DNA of 48,070 bases, taken from Erysipelotrichaceae bacterium. GTDB lineage: Bacteria > Bacillota_I > Bacilli_A > Erysipelotrichales > Erysipelotrichaceae. The notes under the pieces were generated by a model. It was not told the DNA's origin and ran no database searches. It saw nothing but the letters and a program-made list of their open reading frames with translations. Where the stretch lies: positions 1 through 48,070 of the forward strand of contig JAUNIH010000005.1 of the NCBI GenBank assembly GCA_030523555.1, written 5' to 3'. A program made the translations under genes and the position numbers. Positions within the stretch are counted from its first letter, which is position 1, and the number at the start of each line of letters is the position of its first letter. Positions 16,410 to 25,836 of this stretch are shown here, one piece after another.

Positions 16410-19400
16410 TTATTTAGCTCTAGCTTCGAGATTTGCGAATCTTCTCTTAGCGTCGCTCTTAGCTTTTTCGTAAAGTTCTTCAGCCTGATCTGGATTGATC
16501 TTGAGCAGAGCGTTGTATCTTGCTTCATCCATCAGGAATTCCTGGAACTTATCGAAATCAGGAGTCTTGTAGTCAATTGTTAATGGAGATTCATTTCTAG
16601 GATCGTATCTGTAAAGAGTAACGTAACCACATTCAACAGCCTGTTTCTGAACTGTCTGCTGTTTAGATAAGCCACCCTTGATACCATGCAGTTCACATGG
16701 ACAGTAAGCGATGATCAGAGATGGACCATCATAGCTTTCAGCTTCTTTTAAAGCCTTGATAGTCTGCATTCTGTTGGCACCCATACATACAGATGCAACA
16801 TATACATGACCGTAGCTCATAGCAATCTGACCTAAGTCTTTCTTGGCAACAGCTTTACCACCAGCAGCGAACTGAGCGATAGAAGCAGCCTGTGAAGATT
16901 TAGATGACTGACCACCAGTATTTGAGTAAACTTCAGTATCGAGTACCAGAATGTTTACGTTCAGGTTGTTGGCGATTACATGGTCTAAGCCACCGTAACC
17001 GATATCGTATGCCCAACCGTCACCACCGACGATCCATACTGAGCATGATACTAAGTCCTTAACTTCATCAGCCAGAACATGAACTGCTTCGCAGCTTGAC
17101 TTAGCAGCGAGTTCACCGATCTTGCCGGCAAGTTTCTTTTCTTCTACACGGTTGCCGTTAACCTTCAGATATTCTTCTAATACTGCCTTTAATTCAGGTT
17201 CAACATTATCAAGATTATCTTCCATAGTCTTTAACAGACAAGCCTTCTTGTAGTTCTTAGCTAATGCCATACCATAACCGTATTCAGCATTATCTTCGAA
17301 TAATGAGTTAGCCCATGCAACACCATTACCATTCTTATCAGTAACAAATGGAGTAGATGGAGTAGAGCCACAGTAGATTGATGAACAGCCTGTTGCGTTA
17401 GCTACCAGCATATCAGGACCGAACAGCTGAGAAACCAGTCTGTAGTAAGGAGCTTCACCACATCCAGGACATGATCCAGGAACTTCGAAGTATGGCTGTA
17501 AGAAGCCGATACCCTTAGGTGTATCATTTACAAGTTCAGTCTTGTATTCAGTCTGTTTGAACAGGTAGTCAGCTAATGGAGCTTCATTCATTAAGTCATG
17601 AACGCTAACCATTTCAAGAGCCTTGTTACCACCCTTGCCTGGACATTCTTTAGCACAAAGACCACAACCTACACAGTTATCAGGAGAAACCTGAACTCTG
17701 AACTTGTAGTTTTCAGCGCCCTTGCCCATAGCCTGGATAGTTTCAAATGCCATAGGAGCATTCTTAACTTCTTCTTCAGTTAAAGCGAACTGTCTGATTG
17801 TAGCGTGAGGACATACAAATGAACAGAAGCCACACTGGATACAGTTTTCAGGATTCCATTTAGGAACAAATGAAGCGATATTTCTGTGTTCAGCATAAGA
17901 AACATTGTTTCTCATTGTACCGTCTAATACACCGTTCTTTAAGAAATCAGAAACTGGCATATCATAACCGCTTAATGTATCGAATGCCTGAACGAATTCA
18001 TCGAAGTAAGCATCACCAGTCTTTTCAACTTCAAATTTAGTAGGAAGGTTAGCCCATTCAGGTTTAACAGGTACTTCTACAAGTCCTGACTTACCAGCGT
18101 CGATTGCGTCCCAGTTAGCCTGAACAACTGCATCACCCTTCTTGCCATAAGACTTCTTGGCAGCAGCCTTCATTAATTCAACAGCCTTATCATATGGCAT
18201 GATCTGTTCGTTTAATGCGAAGAATGCAGACTGTAATGTAGTATTGGTCTTGCCTCTCATACCGCATTCGTTAGCGATCTTAGTACCATTGATGATATAG
18301 AACTTGGCATTTTTCTTAGCCAGCTGAGCTTTCATTCTGTTAGGCAGGTAATCTTCAATCTTATCAGCATCCAGCTGAGTATTCAGTAAGAATGTACCGC
18401 CATCCTTTAAGCCTGCAGTAACATCATATCTTAATACATATGAGTCTAATGAACATGACACGAAGTCAGCATTGTTTACATAGTATGTAGAAGTGATTGG
18501 TGTAGGACCGAATCTTAAGTGAGATCTAGTAACACCACCGGCTTTTCTTGAGTCGTACTGGAAGTATGCCTGAGCATAGTTGTCAGTATTGTCACCGATG
18601 ATCTTAACAGAGTTCTTGTTGGCACCAACTGTACCATCTGAGCCTAAGCCCCAGAACAGACATGATGTATAATCACCAGCGATCTTGAAATCAGGATCAA
18701 CATCGAGTGACAGATGTGTAACATCATCAACGATACCGATAGTGAATTCTTCTTTTGGAGCAGACTTGCTCATTTCATCGTATACAGCCTTGATCTGGTT
18801 TGGAGCAGTATCTTTAGATGCGATACCATATCTGCCACCGATAAGCTTGATGCCTGAATCTTTCAGTACGCTTAATACATCAAGATACAGAGGATCTCTT
18901 GTACCGATTTCCTTGGTTCTGTCTAATACAGCGATAATCTTAGTGCTCTTAGGCAGTACATTGTATAAATATTTAGCTGAGAATGGTCTGTAAAGATGAA
19001 CAGAGATAACACCAACTTTTTCACCTTTAGCAACCAGTACATCGATAACTTCTTTGATTGTTTCTACTACAGAACCCATAGCTACGATTACACGTTCAGC
19101 ATCTGGAGCACCATAGTAAGTAAATGGCTTGTAGTCTCTTCCTGTATGTTCAGAAATCTTAGCCATATAGTCGTTAACGATATCAGGTATTTTAGCGAAA
19201 TGTTCGTTCTGAGCTTCTCTGGCCTGGAATACAACGTCATCGTTTTCAGCACCACCTCTGGTTACAGCGTTGCCATGAGGATTTAAGCCGTTTTCCTTAA
19301 ACTTCTTGACAGCATCCATATCCAGCAATGATTTCAGGTAATCATAGTCCATTACTTCTACTTTCTGGATTTCGTGAGAAGTTCTGAAACCATCGAAGAA

Positions 19401-19907
19401 ATGCATAAATGGTACGCTACCCTTGATTGCAGCTAAGTGAGCCACACCACCTAAGTCCATAGCTTCCTGAACGGAATTTGAACAGATCATGCACATACCA
19501 GTCTGTCTGGCAGCATAAATATCTTCGTGGTCACCAAAGATAGACAGTGAGCTTGTAGCTAATGCTCTGGCAGCAACGTGTACAACGCCTGGCAGTAATT
19601 CACCAACCCATTTGTACATGTTTGGAATCATCAGCAATAAACCCTGAGATGCAGTGAATGTGGTAGCTAATGCACCACCCTGTAAAGTTCCATGAACAGC
19701 ACCTGCAGCACCTGCTTCTGACTGCATTTCTGCAACTTTTACAACGTTGCCGAATACATTTTCGCGCTTTGAAGTAGCCCATGCATCCACAACTTCAGCC
19801 ATTGTTGAAGATGGAGTGATAGGATAAATAGCAGCGACATCAGTGAACGCATACGCGCAATGAGCAGCAGCGGTATTACCGTCCATAGATTGGAATGTTT
19901 TTCCCAT
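16410..19907 (-). CDS. nifJ: Pyruvate:ferredoxin (flavodoxin) oxidoreductase, single-chain
   Basis: This 1165-residue homodimeric enzyme oxidises pyruvate to acetyl-CoA and CO2 with reduction of ferredoxin, and is central to anaerobic energy metabolism. Domains in order: the pyrimidine-binding TPP domain (YPITPSSTMAEVVDAW), the transketolase C-terminal-like domain, the EKR/gamma domain (LFWGLGSDGTVGANK), a two-cluster ferredoxin domain (CIQCGFCSFVCP and CVGCGLCAKECP), and the C-terminal TPP domain with CPGCGEAPY, GGDGWAYDIGYGGLDH and DTEVYSNTGGQ. All cluster cysteines are present. AGGAGGAG precedes the start. The gene stands alone between its own promoter and terminator. Confidence 0.97.
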   Translation of the reverse strand: MGKTFQSMDGNTAAAHCAYAFTDVAAIYPITPSSTMAEVVDAWATSKRENVFGNVVKVAEMQSEAGAAGAVHGTLQGGALATTFTASQGLLLMIPNMYKWVGELLPGVVHVAARALATSSLSIFGDHEDIYAARQTGMCMICSNSVQEAMDLGGVAHLAAIKGSVPFMHFFDGFRTSHEIQKVEVMDYDYLKSLLDMDAVKKFKENGLNPHGNAVTRGGAENDDVVFQAREAQNEHFAKIPDIVNDYMAKISEHTGRDYKPFTYYGAPDAERVIVAMGSVVETIKEVIDVLVAKGEKVGVISVHLYRPFSAKYLYNVLPKSTKIIAVLDRTKEIGTRDPLYLDVLSVLKDSGIKLIGGRYGIASKDTAPNQIKAVYDEMSKSAPKEEFTIGIVDDVTHLSLDVDPDFKIAGDYTSCLFWGLGSDGTVGANKNSVKIIGDNTDNYAQAYFQYDSRKAGGVTRSHLRFGPTPITSTYYVNNADFVSCSLDSYVLRYDVTAGLKDGGTFLLNTQLDADKIEDYLPNRMKAQLAKKNAKFYIINGTKIANECGMRGKTNTTLQSAFFALNEQIMPYDKAVELMKAAAKKSYGKKGDAVVQANWDAIDAGKSGLVEVPVKPEWANLPTKFEVEKTGDAYFDEFVQAFDTLSGYDMPVSDFLKNGVLDGTMRNNVSYAEHRNIASFVPKWNPENCIQCGFCSFVCPHATIRQFALTEEEVKNAPMAFETIQAMGKGAENYKFRVQVSPDNCVGCGLCAKECPGKGGNKALEMVSVHDLMNEAPLADYLFKQTEYKTELVNDTPKGIGFLQPYFEVPGSCPGCGEAPYYRLVSQLFGPDMLVANATGCSSIYCGSTPSTPFVTDKNGNGVAWANSLFEDNAEYGYGMALAKNYKKACLLKTMEDNLDNVEPELKAVLEEYLKVNGNRVEEKKLAGKIGELAAKSSCEAVHVLADEVKDLVSCSVWIVGGDGWAYDIGYGGLDHVIANNLNVNILVLDTEVYSNTGGQSSKSSQAASIAQFAAGGKAVAKKDLGQIAMSYGHVYVASVCMGANRMQTIKALKEAESYDGPSLIIAYCPCELHGIKGGLSKQQTVQKQAVECGYVTLYRYDPRNESPLTIDYKTPDFDKFQEFLMDEARYNALLKINPDQAEELYEKAKSDAKRRFANLEARAK

Positions 19908-19935
19908 AAAAAAAATCTCCTCCTATGCAATTTAA

Positions 19936-19941
19936 ATTATA
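19936..19941 (-). promoter_or_regulatory. -10 element of the PFOR gene
   Basis: A perfect TATAAT about 28 bases before the ATG leaves room for the AGGAGGAG Shine-Dalgarno. The -35 is weak. Confidence 0.5.
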
Positions 19942-19984
19942 TCTCAAAGAAGAAGATTTTAATATATATTTTAAAGCGTTTTCA

Positions 19985-21943
19985 TCAGGAATTCATTCCG
20001 GTAGAAATTGTTACCACTATTGCAGCATCTTTTGAGTAAGTTGCCCTTCCTACATGGTTAACTCCATTGACTGTAACAGAAATGAGATATCCCTCAGATG
20101 TATCATTTGATGTAGTCCCATTTACCGTTACGTTTGTGAATCCGGCACTGTTTTTCAGATAATTGGTAATATTGTTCTTGCTGTTTTCAAATGATGGCGT
20201 GCCGGAACCGACAGTAACGACACCAAGATCCTGAACACTGCCAAGGGTTATTTCGGTAGTCTCTACGCCTAAAGAAACACTGTATCTGATGGTTTCGCCA
20301 GTAGTGTAATATCCATAACCATGCCAGAGGATATTGCCCGCAGCTACAGTGCTGGAATAGTCTTCTTTTTCCGTAGTCTGCGCAGGTACAAGTCCAAGTG
20401 CTTTTACAGCTGTTTCAAATTCGGAAACAGTTTTGCCTTTGTAGGTTTCGCTCGCAACATAGCACTGGCTTGAAGTTCCTGAAGAAGATGAAGATGAACC
20501 AGACCGAGATCCAAGAGATACGCTGTATCTGAAGGTTTCACCTTCTACATACTGGCCATAGCCATGCCACAGGATATTGCCGGCTGGAACAGTATCAGAA
20601 TAATCTTCATAATCTGTAGTCTTTGAAGGCACAAGACCTAAAGCCTTGGCTGCAGTTTCAAACTGAGCTACTGTATAACCCAGATATTTGTTTTTGGTGA
20701 TATATCTGTCTTCATCTGTTACGGTTGTAGTGGTAGAAGTCCCTGATTGCGAACCAAGAGACACGCTGTATCTGAAGGTTTCGCCGTCTTCATACTGGCC
20801 ATAGCCATGCCATAAGATATTACCGGCTGGAACAGTATCAGAATAATCTTCATAATCAGTAGTTTTTGAAGGTACTAGACCTAAAGCCTTGGCTGCAGTT
20901 TCAAACTGAGTTACTGTATAACCCAGATATTTGTTTTTGGTAATGTATCTGTCTTCATCGGTTACGGTTGTAGTGGTAGAAGAAGATGATCCAGATTCAG
21001 GTCCTAAAGACAGACTGTATCTGATGGTTTCACCATCTACGTAGTCACCAGATCCGTGCCACAGGATATTTCCTTTGGTTACTGTATCAGAATAGTCTTC
21101 ATAATCTGTAGTCTTTGAAGGTACAAGGCCTAATGCCTTGACTGCTGTTTCAAATTCTGTAACAGTCTTGTTCAGATAGGTATTCTTGGTAATAGTGATA
21201 GTATTTTCATCAGAAGAAGGACCTAAAGACAGACCATACGAGATGTTTTCATTTTCGGTATATGTACCATATCCATGCCATACTATATTGCCTTTGGCAA
21301 CAGTATCATCATAATCATCCTTATTGGAATTGTGATATGGGACAAGATTTACTTTCTTGACTGTCGTTTCAAATGATGAAAGAGTCATACCGACAAATTC
21401 ACCTGATGTAACTTCAATCTCACCATTGACGATAGTCTTTGTATTTTCAGCACCTTTTGATACAACAATCATTACAGGTGTATCAGTAACGATTGGTGTT
21501 GATAAAGGAGTAATGGAAATAATATGATCAGCTTCAATCGTATCTGAGAACTCTTCGTTGTATGTGACGTTTGTAAGAGCGTTCTGACTTACCCATGTAC
21601 CTATATCAGTTTTAGTGAGTGTTGCGATATTGTCAGGAAGCACAATAGTGGTATCTGGTCCATCAGAAATTCTGAAGGTAATGCTTCCATCGACTACTTC
21701 ACCTGCCTTGATAGACTGGTAGATGACACCATTTTTTTCAACAGTATCAGAATATTCATATTCAATGGCACATGGATTGTCTTTAAGAGATGCACACCAG
21801 GCATCAACATCACTTAATGTTCCTGTACTTAAATCAGGTGCCTTGATGGAATTCATATCTGTAAAAAGTGTGAACCCCAGAAATCCTACTCCGCATAAAA
21901 GCGCCAGCAGAATAATAATCAGAACAATATTCAGTTTCTTCAT
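19985..21943 (-). CDS. Membrane-anchored PASTA-repeat protein without kinase domain
   Basis: This 652-residue protein has one N-terminal membrane helix (about residues 5-30) and is otherwise extracellular. At least seven PASTA-like units follow. Units four to seven share LGLVPSKTTDYEDYSDTV-type cores and NILWHGYG motifs, and units five and six are almost identical. Ser/Thr-rich linkers such as SGSSSSTTTTVTDEDRY separate them. A different C-terminal domain of about 90 residues ends the chain. PASTA domains usually bind peptidoglycan or muropeptides in PrkC-type kinases; no kinase domain is present here. It is the last gene of the surface operon, three bases after the GH73 gene, with its own AGGAGG. 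Role as wall-binding or sensing protein is inference. Confidence 0.78.
   Translation of the reverse strand: MKKLNIVLIIILLALLCGVGFLGFTLFTDMNSIKAPDLSTGTLSDVDAWCASLKDNPCAIEYEYSDTVEKNGVIYQSIKAGEVVDGSITFRISDGPDTTIVLPDNIATLTKTDIGTWVSQNALTNVTYNEEFSDTIEADHIISITPLSTPIVTDTPVMIVVSKGAENTKTIVNGEIEVTSGEFVGMTLSSFETTVKKVNLVPYHNSNKDDYDDTVAKGNIVWHGYGTYTENENISYGLSLGPSSDENTITITKNTYLNKTVTEFETAVKALGLVPSKTTDYEDYSDTVTKGNILWHGSGDYVDGETIRYSLSLGPESGSSSSTTTTVTDEDRYITKNKYLGYTVTQFETAAKALGLVPSKTTDYEDYSDTVPAGNILWHGYGQYEDGETFRYSVSLGSQSGTSTTTTVTDEDRYITKNKYLGYTVAQFETAAKALGLVPSKTTDYEDYSDTVPAGNILWHGYGQYVEGETFRYSVSLGSRSGSSSSSSGTSSQCYVASETYKGKTVSEFETAVKALGLVPAQTTEKEDYSSTVAAGNILWHGYGYYTTGETIRYSVSLGVETTEITLGSVQDLGVVTVGSGTPSFENSKNNITNYLKNSAGFTNVTVNGTTSNDTSEGYLISVTVNGVNHVGRATYSKDAAIVVTISTGMNS
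20521..21012 (-). repeat. Near-identical tandem DNA repeats encoding PASTA units
   Basis: Within the PASTA gene the segment beginning CGCTGTATCTGAAGG at 20521 recurs at 20764, a period of 243 bases (81 codons). A more diverged copy begins near 21013. The two nearest copies differ at few positions, which suggests recent duplication or gene conversion. Confidence 0.8.
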
Positions 21944-21945
21944 AA

Positions 21946-24555
21946 TTAGCCTCCTATCACTGATGTCTTAAGCATCAGTCTTTTTCTTATAGCAGATGTA
22001 TAGAATGTCGCACTCTTTACACCGTTATCAGCACTGAAATCTGGATATCCGTAATTTGTTATTTCACAGACATCGTAGTTACTGCCGTTTTTAATCGTCA
22101 GATAGACAGTATAATCACCATCAAGATCAAAGGCAGTCTTACCGGTATTATCGCTTGTCGCTACAAAGCTGATATTATCCAGTCTGAAAGATGTGCCCAG
22201 TTCTTTCTGATAGTCTATATCTGTATCAACAATCTTCGTATCAAGCTTCAGACAGTTTCCTTTATCTGAAACAAGATATACATTGTATTCAATGCTGTCT
22301 TTATTATCGAAATCACAGTAATAGATAAACGCATGACCATCAATTCTGATTACACCGTTTTCATCAATACTGTAATTATCTAGACCCGCCAGAGAATTAC
22401 GTTTACTAGGTTTAGAAATACTTTCAAAAGATATCTCATCAGGCAGAGAAAGTATATCAAACTGCATACGGTAGAATGATTCTTCTCTCATCTTAACGTA
22501 ATATGTATAAGTATCATCTTTAGATGCCATATATCTGAAATCAACATATGAAGATGCGATATATGTTTCCATACTGTATGAACCAATAGTAGTTACAAGC
22601 TTTACGCCATATGATCCCTGAGGGATACCGGAATCCTTAAGATTGAGCTTCAGATCAAATCCGCAGTATGTATAATCGTACTTGTCATAAAGCGTATAGC
22701 CATCAGAATCAATGACGTCCGCATTAAATGCATAGGTATTTTCTTCATTATTGAGATCATAGAAGACCACCTTCTGGCTTACTGAAGAAGGATCCTTGTA
22801 ATTGAAGCCGCTTATACATCCGACACCATTGATATGCAAGGTATCTGAAGTAAGTTCTACTTCCCTGATTGATGTATTAAGCACATGATCAAAATCAACC
22901 TGGTAAACAGTATCCGCATTAAGCAGCGTTACATATTGCGTATCAATATATCCAACTGATTTTGACCAGTCATATGAATAGACACCGTCATCAGTAATGA
23001 TAGTTCCGTTTTCTACATTGTTTGTAGACTGAATCTTATATCTTCCAGCCTCTTCTTCTAAAACGATAACGGTCAGATCTTTCTGATAATGAGATCCGTA
23101 CTGTCCGGTATAGAGGACGGTGTTGCTGGTAGCTGATGTATAGATATTAGGATTCCATGAAATATTGGAATCATAGAGAACATCGTTATAGTTGTTTTTG
23201 ACAAAACCGATAGTATATTTGTTGTAGTCGGTAAGTTTACCGTTACGGTTATTGGCATATTTGTCTAAGGCATAGGCAATGGAGGCAATCTTTACACCCC
23301 AGTAAGGATCTGAAGCGTAACATACGTTGAATCCTGCGCCTTTATTACCTACACATGAACCGAAATATCTTCTGTTGGTATAATCTAAGAACCATCTGAG
23401 GTTTCTTCCCATCTGTTCCTGTACACAGTGAGAAACAGAATTAAAGTATGAAGCATCATTAGGCGAAGAGTCATATGCCGACCAGCCGAAGAGATTGTTT
23501 CTGTTGACCGCATATCCTGAAGTACCATACGCTGATTCAAGACATGCCATCGCAAAGATAATCATCGCATTGCAGCCGTATTCATTCTGCATATCAATGA
23601 AGGTCTGCCCTTCATTTTTAAGTACAGAAGTGGCGTTAGGTTTCATACTGCTTAAGAAACCATCAAACTTGTCAGCAGTAATAGACGTCTTTGATCTTAC
23701 AGGAAGGAACTGATAGTAGTTATATGCTGTACCTGCATATTCTGTAAGTAATGAATCAGTATAGAAATTGATACCGTCATTGGAATAGTATCTGACACCC
23801 TTTTTCATAAAAGGATATCCAGCTGCATTATCAATATACAGTTCATATGATAAAGGTTCACTTCCACTTGCCGGATAGGCTCTGTAATAATGGAATGCGA
23901 GATCGGTATAATTGCCGTTATCCTTTAATTCATAATAGTTCTGATGTGGAGTTACATAGAATGGTCCTTCATTTTCGTAGGTATTAAGACCACCCAGCCA
24001 AATGCCAAGATTGTTTTCAATGTACTTTGTAGGTACCAGATCGGTATATTCCAGATCAGTATATCCTTCAAAACCATTCATCACAATCTGGATATATCCT
24101 CTTCCATCAGATTTGATATCCCATAATTCTTCTGTGCAGGTATCAATATAGGTCATTTCATAATGGTTAGATATGTATGTAGTCTTGTATCTGCTATCAT
24201 CACGTTTAGTCGGATCCTGATATAGAGTCAGTGTCGCACTGTTTTTTCTTCCTGGATACGAATATGCGAGACCAGAATTCATGGCTACGATTTTTGAAGG
24301 AGAATATGATTTTGAATATCTTACGACATAATCCATATTGGCCTTCATTGCGCTTTTGGCTTCAGAAAACGAAGAATGGCAGGAAACTGTAGTAAATGAT
24401 CCATCATCTTCTATATAGGAAACTTCAAACTGATCAACAGGACATCCCATGGCATAATATTCAGTGGCATAGACCGCAGTAAAAGCTTCACCCATCGGCA
24501 TTACCAGCGTGAACATAAGACATGTGAGAACTGTAATAAATAACTTTCTAAACAT
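21946..24555 (-). CDS. Secreted GH73 N-acetylglucosaminidase (peptidoglycan hydrolase)
   Basis: This 869-residue exported protein has a signal peptide (about 1-30, ending near AVYA). A GH73 glucosaminidase domain at about 295-435 has catalytic Glu340 in MACLESAYGTSGYAVNRNN, followed by NLFGWSAYD and a WGVKIASIAYALDKY end. Flanking regions look like wall-binding or SH3-like modules (before 290 and about 450-520) and then beta-rich Ig-like domains. It probably cuts glycan strands in peptidoglycan during growth or separation. There is no LPXTG motif and no clear Shine-Dalgarno. Translation is likely coupled to the upstream gene, whose stop lies three bases away. Confidence 0.85.
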   Translation of the reverse strand: MFRKLFITVLTCLMFTLVMPMGEAFTAVYATEYYAMGCPVDQFEVSYIEDDGSFTTVSCHSSFSEAKSAMKANMDYVVRYSKSYSPSKIVAMNSGLAYSYPGRKNSATLTLYQDPTKRDDSRYKTTYISNHYEMTYIDTCTEELWDIKSDGRGYIQIVMNGFEGYTDLEYTDLVPTKYIENNLGIWLGGLNTYENEGPFYVTPHQNYYELKDNGNYTDLAFHYYRAYPASGSEPLSYELYIDNAAGYPFMKKGVRYYSNDGINFYTDSLLTEYAGTAYNYYQFLPVRSKTSITADKFDGFLSSMKPNATSVLKNEGQTFIDMQNEYGCNAMIIFAMACLESAYGTSGYAVNRNNLFGWSAYDSSPNDASYFNSVSHCVQEQMGRNLRWFLDYTNRRYFGSCVGNKGAGFNVCYASDPYWGVKIASIAYALDKYANNRNGKLTDYNKYTIGFVKNNYNDVLYDSNISWNPNIYTSATSNTVLYTGQYGSHYQKDLTVIVLEEEAGRYKIQSTNNVENGTIITDDGVYSYDWSKSVGYIDTQYVTLLNADTVYQVDFDHVLNTSIREVELTSDTLHINGVGCISGFNYKDPSSVSQKVVFYDLNNEENTYAFNADVIDSDGYTLYDKYDYTYCGFDLKLNLKDSGIPQGSYGVKLVTTIGSYSMETYIASSYVDFRYMASKDDTYTYYVKMREESFYRMQFDILSLPDEISFESISKPSKRNSLAGLDNYSIDENGVIRIDGHAFIYYCDFDNKDSIEYNVYLVSDKGNCLKLDTKIVDTDIDYQKELGTSFRLDNISFVATSDNTGKTAFDLDGDYTVYLTIKNGSNYDVCEITNYGYPDFSADNGVKSATFYTSAIRKRLMLKTSVIGG

Positions 24556-24558
24556 AAT

Positions 24559-25521
24559 TTATTCTAAAACCGTAGACACCTTTACCCAGTCAGGGCTGTT
24601 AGAGAACATGATAAACAGCGTACCGGAATAGTCAGGACTTTCATCCATGCATTCCGTTTCAAAGAATAAGGCACCGTTTTCACCAAGAACAAGTTTCTTT
24701 CCGAGAACGTTTTCTGCCTTGACAGATGAATATTCAGAATTCATACATGGAATTTCTGTTGAAGTTCCATCCTTAACAAATTTGGCATCAGTAATCATCA
24801 CATTGCCTTCAAGAGTATTTACGTTGATTCTGAAAGTAAAGACTCTGAGTGTAGATGCTACTTCATATTCTTCACCATTGTGCAGCATCATCGTTGAAAT
24901 CGAACATGAAGATACATTGACACTGGTGTTGTTGACATTGATATTCTGTGAAGTATCAAGTTTAAGTTCACTGACATAGTGAATCTTTGAATCAAGATCA
25001 ATCGTTATCATTGACTGATCTACCGCATTGATAATACGTAAAGCTGAATCAGCTGTTGTATAAGGAATAAAGATACGGCACTGGTAAACGCTCTTTTCAT
25101 AGGAAACAGTATTTACCACATTGAGTTTGCTGGTCTTGTATCCCTGCTCTTCAAGAGTGCTCATATACTTTGATACACTGTTTAAATATATTTTCTGGGA
25201 GGTCTGAAGATTACCCAGATCAAAAGATACCGCATCAGCTGATGTAAACTTAAGTTCAGCTACTACAAAGCTGAAACCGAGTTTATCAGTATCATCAACG
25301 TAGTTTTCATAATCAACAAGTTCAACCTTTATATCAGAAACGGTATTTACCGGATCTGGATCAGTATAGACAACAGTATCAGTGGTACTGGTGCTGTTAT
25401 TCTTGTTCAGCATTCTGTACAAGGAAACTCCGCCCAGCAACAGAAGACTTATAAAAAGCACTACTGTCAATACGAGAATGATAATTCTGTCTATTCTTAC
25501 TCTATTCTTCTTCTTAGCCAT
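24559..25521 (-). CDS. Membrane-anchored extracellular protein of unknown function
   Basis: This 320-residue protein has a basic N terminus (MAKKKNRVRIDR), one membrane helix at about residues 13-36, an Asn/Ser/Thr-rich linker and a mainly beta-rich outer domain. I recognise no family. The start has AAAGGAG and overlaps the stop of the Phd-like gene by one base (TAATG). Position between a Phd-like gene and a GH73 hydrolase suggests a cell-wall role, which is inference from operon context only. Confidence 0.7.
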   Translation of the reverse strand: MAKKKNRVRIDRIIILVLTVVLFISLLLLGGVSLYRMLNKNNSTSTTDTVVYTDPDPVNTVSDIKVELVDYENYVDDTDKLGFSFVVAELKFTSADAVSFDLGNLQTSQKIYLNSVSKYMSTLEEQGYKTSKLNVVNTVSYEKSVYQCRIFIPYTTADSALRIINAVDQSMITIDLDSKIHYVSELKLDTSQNINVNNTSVNVSSCSISTMMLHNGEEYEVASTLRVFTFRINVNTLEGNVMITDAKFVKDGTSTEIPCMNSEYSSVKAENVLGKKLVLGENGALFFETECMDESPDYSGTLFIMFSNSPDWVKVSTVLE

Positions 25522-25730
25522 TATTTCTCCTTTAAAGATTCTTCAGCTTCTATAAGCTGAGAAAAACGTGAAATAGGAACAATTGCCGCCATCGGCTCAT
25601 TGTTCTTGACTATTATCTTGATATCATCCGGACCTAAAGAATCAATTATCTTAGAGGCTTTTCCCTGGTTTAACTGAGATATAGGTACCAGTGAATTCAG
25701 CATAGTAGAAAATACAGATTTTGTACTCAT
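25521..25730 (-). CDS. Phd/YefM-like small protein (antitoxin fold), no partner toxin
   Basis: This 69-residue protein has VPISQLNQGKASKIIDSLGP, then IKIIVKNNEPMAAIVPISRFSQLIE. This is the order of the Phd/YefM antitoxin N-terminal domain (a VPISE-like start, short helices, then the strand pair around NxxPxAxxV). No RelE, YoeB, Doc or PIN toxin gene lies beside it. It heads the surface operon instead, so a DNA-binding autoregulator is a reasonable alternative. The start is directly behind a perfect consensus promoter with TATAAT six bases before ATG, hence probably leaderless. It could also be translated from the GAGGT that touches the ATG, but that spacing is too short. Confidence 0.7.
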   Translation of the reverse strand: MSTKSVFSTMLNSLVPISQLNQGKASKIIDSLGPDDIKIIVKNNEPMAAIVPISRFSQLIEAEESLKEK

Positions 25731-25736
25731 ACCTCA

Positions 25737-25765
25737 ATTATAAAAAAACACTATAAATATGTCAA
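25737..25765 (-). promoter_or_regulatory. Perfect consensus promoter of the surface operon
   Basis: TTGACA, exactly 17 bases, TATAAT on the minus strand, the best sigma-A match in the window. Six bases separate the -10 from the ATG of the Phd-like gene. The remaining gap to galE is AT-rich and shows nothing else I can name. Confidence 0.85.
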
Positions 25766-25836
25766 CAAATTTATCATGCAATTTATTATTATTTATAATG
25801 TTTTTAATATCTATTTATTTATCGTTAAATTTATAG

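Noticed and set aside
20270-21330. CRISPR-like or intergenic repeat array
   Set aside because: The repeats are in frame inside one gene and encode PASTA units of about 81 codons; there are no spacers.
25521-25836. Complete toxin-antitoxin pair around the Phd-like gene
   Set aside because: The adjacent downstream gene encodes a 320-residue membrane-anchored protein with no toxin motif, and the upstream gap is too short and AT-rich for a toxin.
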